Below are positions 5,423 through 6,601 of a stretch of 6,601 nt of DNA, piece after piece. This DNA comes from an uncultured Ruminococcus sp. Lineage in GTDB: Bacteria; Bacillota; Clostridia; Oscillospirales; Ruminococcaceae. A program made the translations under genes and the position numbers. The stretch covers positions 1 through 6,601 of the forward strand of contig CAMJES010000128.1 in the NCBI GenBank assembly GCA_946404705.1, in the 5' to 3' direction. Below the pieces are notes generated by a model. That model had not been told where the DNA came from. It was given only the letters and a program-made list of their open reading frames with translations, and did not search any database. The stretch's first letter is position 1, and each line of letters starts with the position of its first letter.

Positions 5423-5998
5423 ATGAAAAATTACATAAGGCTGCTGCCGCTGATGATCTTTCCGTATGCGTATATTTTATTGATAATTGCTATGGGTAAT
5501 ATACCGAACTTTCCGAATGCTGTGGCGTATGAAATAATATGGGTGAGTGTGATCGTATATCTGGTGCTGACGCTGGTTTGCACAGTTTTCGGTTCGATAT
5601 ACGCAGCAAAAAGCAGGATATCTCCGCGAACTGCGGCTAAGCTCAACCTTATCGTAAAAGCAGTTCAGATACCTGCGTATATTTTTCATTTTCTGATGTT
5701 TTTGGCAGGAACGCTTATGAGCGTGTGGGGAATAGGGGTCATGATATTTGCGGCGGCGATAGACCTTTTTACGATCGCGCTGACGGGTATCCACGCAATA
5801 GGCTGTGTTGTAAAGACCTGCAAGGGCGGAGTTGTCGGAAAGGCAGCCGCGGTGTTTATGGGGATAGGTTCGTTTATTTACTGCATAGACGTTGTTATTG
5901 CGATAGTTCTTATGGTTATGAGTAATAAATATAAAGACGACTATGTGAAGATCAAGAATGGAGAGAATAATGCTGTTCAAACCGACAAAAGCATATAA
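5423..5998 (+). CDS. Unrecognised five-helix membrane protein
   Basis: I do not recognise this 191-residue protein. It is very hydrophobic, with about five predicted membrane segments (roughly residues 7-24, 38-61, 78-96, 100-127 and 141-166), short loops with basic residues (KSRISPRTAAK at 63-73; K131-K140) and a hydrophilic, charged tail from 168. It has no signal-peptidase site, no obvious catalytic motif and no transporter signature. ATG 5423 is chosen because GGGGG (5413-5417) precedes it by 5 nt; an upstream TTG at 5411 overlaps that site. The gene begins only 10 nt past the rpsU terminator and its end overlaps the YqeG-family gene by 29 nt, which suggests translational coupling with it. 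Codon use (many ATA and GCG codons) differs from leuS and rpsU, consistent with low expression. Confidence 0.8.
   Translation: MKNYIRLLPLMIFPYAYILLIIAMGNIPNFPNAVAYEIIWVSVIVYLVLTLVCTVFGSIYAAKSRISPRTAAKLNLIVKAVQIPAYIFHFLMFLAGTLMSVWGIGVMIFAAAIDLFTIALTGIHAIGCVVKTCKGGVVGKAAAVFMGIGSFIYCIDVVIAIVLMVMSNKYKDDYVKIKNGENNAVQTDKSI
5960..5964 (+). promoter_or_regulatory. Ribosome binding site deciding the yqeG start
   Basis: GGAGA lies 5 nt before ATG 5970, inside the preceding membrane-protein gene. It overlaps the alternative in-frame ATG at 5958, which has only a weak site of its own. Confidence 0.65.
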
Positions 5999-6458
5999 AA
6001 GCATTTTGAATATAACGCCGCAGGAACTTTCGGAAATGGGAGTTAAAGCGGTGATACTGGACGTCGACAATACGCTCACAACGCATAATAATCCCACGCC
6101 GATAGAGGGGATAGACGAGTGGCTTTCCGCCGTGCGCGAGAGTGGGATAAAGCTTATGATAGTATCGAACAACCACGCGCCGAGGGTCGCGCCGTTTGCG
6201 GAAAGGCTTGGACTTGAATATGTACCCGAGGGAGCGAAACCGCTGCCGAAGGGGATGAGGGAAGCGATAAAGCGAATGGGCGTGAGCAGGAAGGAAACCT
6301 GTGCGATAGGCGACCAGATATTCACGGATATTTTGGGGGCGAAGCTTTCGGGGATAAGAGCGATATTTGTGCAGCCGATAGAGTTTGAAACGAGCTTTTG
6401 GTTCAGAGTAAAAAGAACGATAGAAACACCGTTTAGACCGAGAAAGTTTCTGAAATAA
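5970..6458 (+). CDS. yqeG: YqeG family HAD-IIIA phosphatase
   Basis: A 162-residue haloacid-dehalogenase-type phosphatase of the YqeG family, which is related to the GEP4-type phosphatidylglycerophosphate phosphatases of mitochondria and plastids; the bacterial substrate is not settled. All four HAD motifs are present: DVDNTL (31-36, nucleophile D31 and acid D33), S66 in MIVSNN, K90 in GAKPLPKG, and GDQIFTD (114-120, D115 and D120). The N-terminus LFKPTKAYKSILNITPQEL matches the family opening, which favours ATG 5970 over ATG 5958. It overlaps the upstream membrane-protein gene by 29 nt. In B. subtilis yqeG lies a few genes before yqeI; here it is downstream, separated from that cluster by leuS, rpsU and the membrane-protein gene. 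Its stop codon is the first triplet of a direct repeat, so the C-terminus, about 10 residues shorter than B. subtilis YqeG, may have been set by that repeat. Confidence 0.92.
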   Translation: MLFKPTKAYKSILNITPQELSEMGVKAVILDVDNTLTTHNNPTPIEGIDEWLSAVRESGIKLMIVSNNHAPRVAPFAERLGLEYVPEGAKPLPKGMREAIKRMGVSRKETCAIGDQIFTDILGAKLSGIRAIFVQPIEFETSFWFRVKRTIETPFRPRKFLK

Positions 6459-6481
6459 TGCGTAATTCGTAATGCGTAATT
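6456..6481. repeat. Tandem 12-bp direct repeat TAATGCGTAATT
   Basis: TAATGCGTAATT occurs at 6456-6467 and again, identically, at 6470-6481, separated by CG (14-bp period). The first three bases are the yqeG stop codon. GCGTAATT/CGTAAT strings of this kind recur in intergenic DNA of gut Clostridia; that statement is from general knowledge and was not searched. Confidence 0.85.
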
Positions 6482-6601
6482 ATTGCGAATTTCAACGTAT
6501 GTTGTTATAACCGCGAAGCGGACTAAAGTTTACGTCCACGCTTTTCAAAGGGTGGCGAGGGGTCAAGGGGGCGAGAAGCCCCATTGTCGCGCTCCGCAGA
6601 G
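6482..6601. repeat. Gene-free tail with hairpin-forming repeat-like DNA
   Basis: No open reading frame of note is present after yqeG. The stretch holds CCGC-gaa-GCGG (6511-6521) and an overlapping GGAC/GTCC pair (6520-6523 with 6534-6537). It also has a larger hairpin at 6555-6590: GGGGC-gagaa-GCCCC (6568-6582), flanked by CAA/TTG (6564-6566 with 6584-6586) and GCGA/TCGC (6555-6558 with 6587-6590). No T-run follows either hairpin, so neither is a convincing terminator. The layout resembles a multicopy palindromic intergenic element, cut by the end of the sequence. Confidence 0.55.

Noticed and set aside
5477..6325. 282-residue open frame on the - strand across the membrane-protein and yqeG genes
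   Set aside because: The + strand frames carry coherent membrane segments and intact HAD motifs with ribosome binding sites; the antisense product has no recognisable domain.
6511..6521. CCGCGAAGCGG as a yqeG terminator
   Set aside because: It has a 4-bp stem and no downstream T-tract; it fits a repeat element better.
6456..6601. CRISPR array or attachment site at the right end
   Set aside because: There are only two 12-bp repeats with a 2-bp spacer and no cas, integrase or tRNA sequence nearby.

Overview
The window looks like one short assembled contig from a gut-type Clostridia (Firmicutes), most like Ruminococcus/Oscillospiraceae. This is inferred from the protein flavour (LeuRS, RsfS, YqeK), from Bacillus/Clostridium-style gene order, from strong AGGA/GGAGG ribosome binding sites, and from the GCGTAATT-type intergenic repeats at the right end. 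All recognised genes lie on the + strand. The first 45 bases are not biological: they are the 3' part of the Illumina TruSeq universal (P5) adapter joined to the first real base at 46.

Layout. (1) 46-669: the C-terminal part of a PstS-like periplasmic-binding-fold protein, cut off by the contig end. (2) 684-5031: a tight run of translation and NAD housekeeping genes, yhbY/yqeI (RNA-binding, 50S assembly), nadD (NAD synthesis), yqeK (HD-domain Ap4A hydrolase), rsfS (ribosome silencing factor) and leuS (leucyl-tRNA synthetase). Gaps are 1-34 nt and there is no internal terminator, so these are probably co-transcribed. The first four follow the B. subtilis yqeI-nadD-yqeK-yqeL order. (3) 5032-5178: the only sizeable regulatory gap between genes. 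It holds a perfect TTGACA-17-TATAAT promoter, an inverted repeat whose right arm lies inside that promoter, and a leader able to fold over the ribosome binding site of the next gene. (4) 5179-5352: a small rpsU gene (57 aa, S21) starting with TTG, followed by a strong intrinsic terminator at 5374-5412. (5) 5423-6458: an unrecognised five-helix membrane protein overlapping by 29 nt a YqeG-family HAD phosphatase. (6) 6459-6601: no gene; short direct repeats and hairpins of the multicopy intergenic type, at which the sequence ends.

Together the window is mainly a ribosome/translation neighbourhood: large-subunit assembly (YhbY), large-subunit silencing (RsfS), a small-subunit protein (S21) and a tRNA synthetase, with nucleotide-cofactor enzymes (NadD, YqeK) between them. 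I do not see an undescribed defence, mobile or biosynthetic system. The points most worth a second look are the rpsU promoter/leader architecture, the altered LeuRS signature motifs (KMGKR for KMSKS, TTCIET for TTRPDT), the membrane-protein/YqeG pair placed directly behind the rpsU terminator, and the adapter and repeat ends of the contig.
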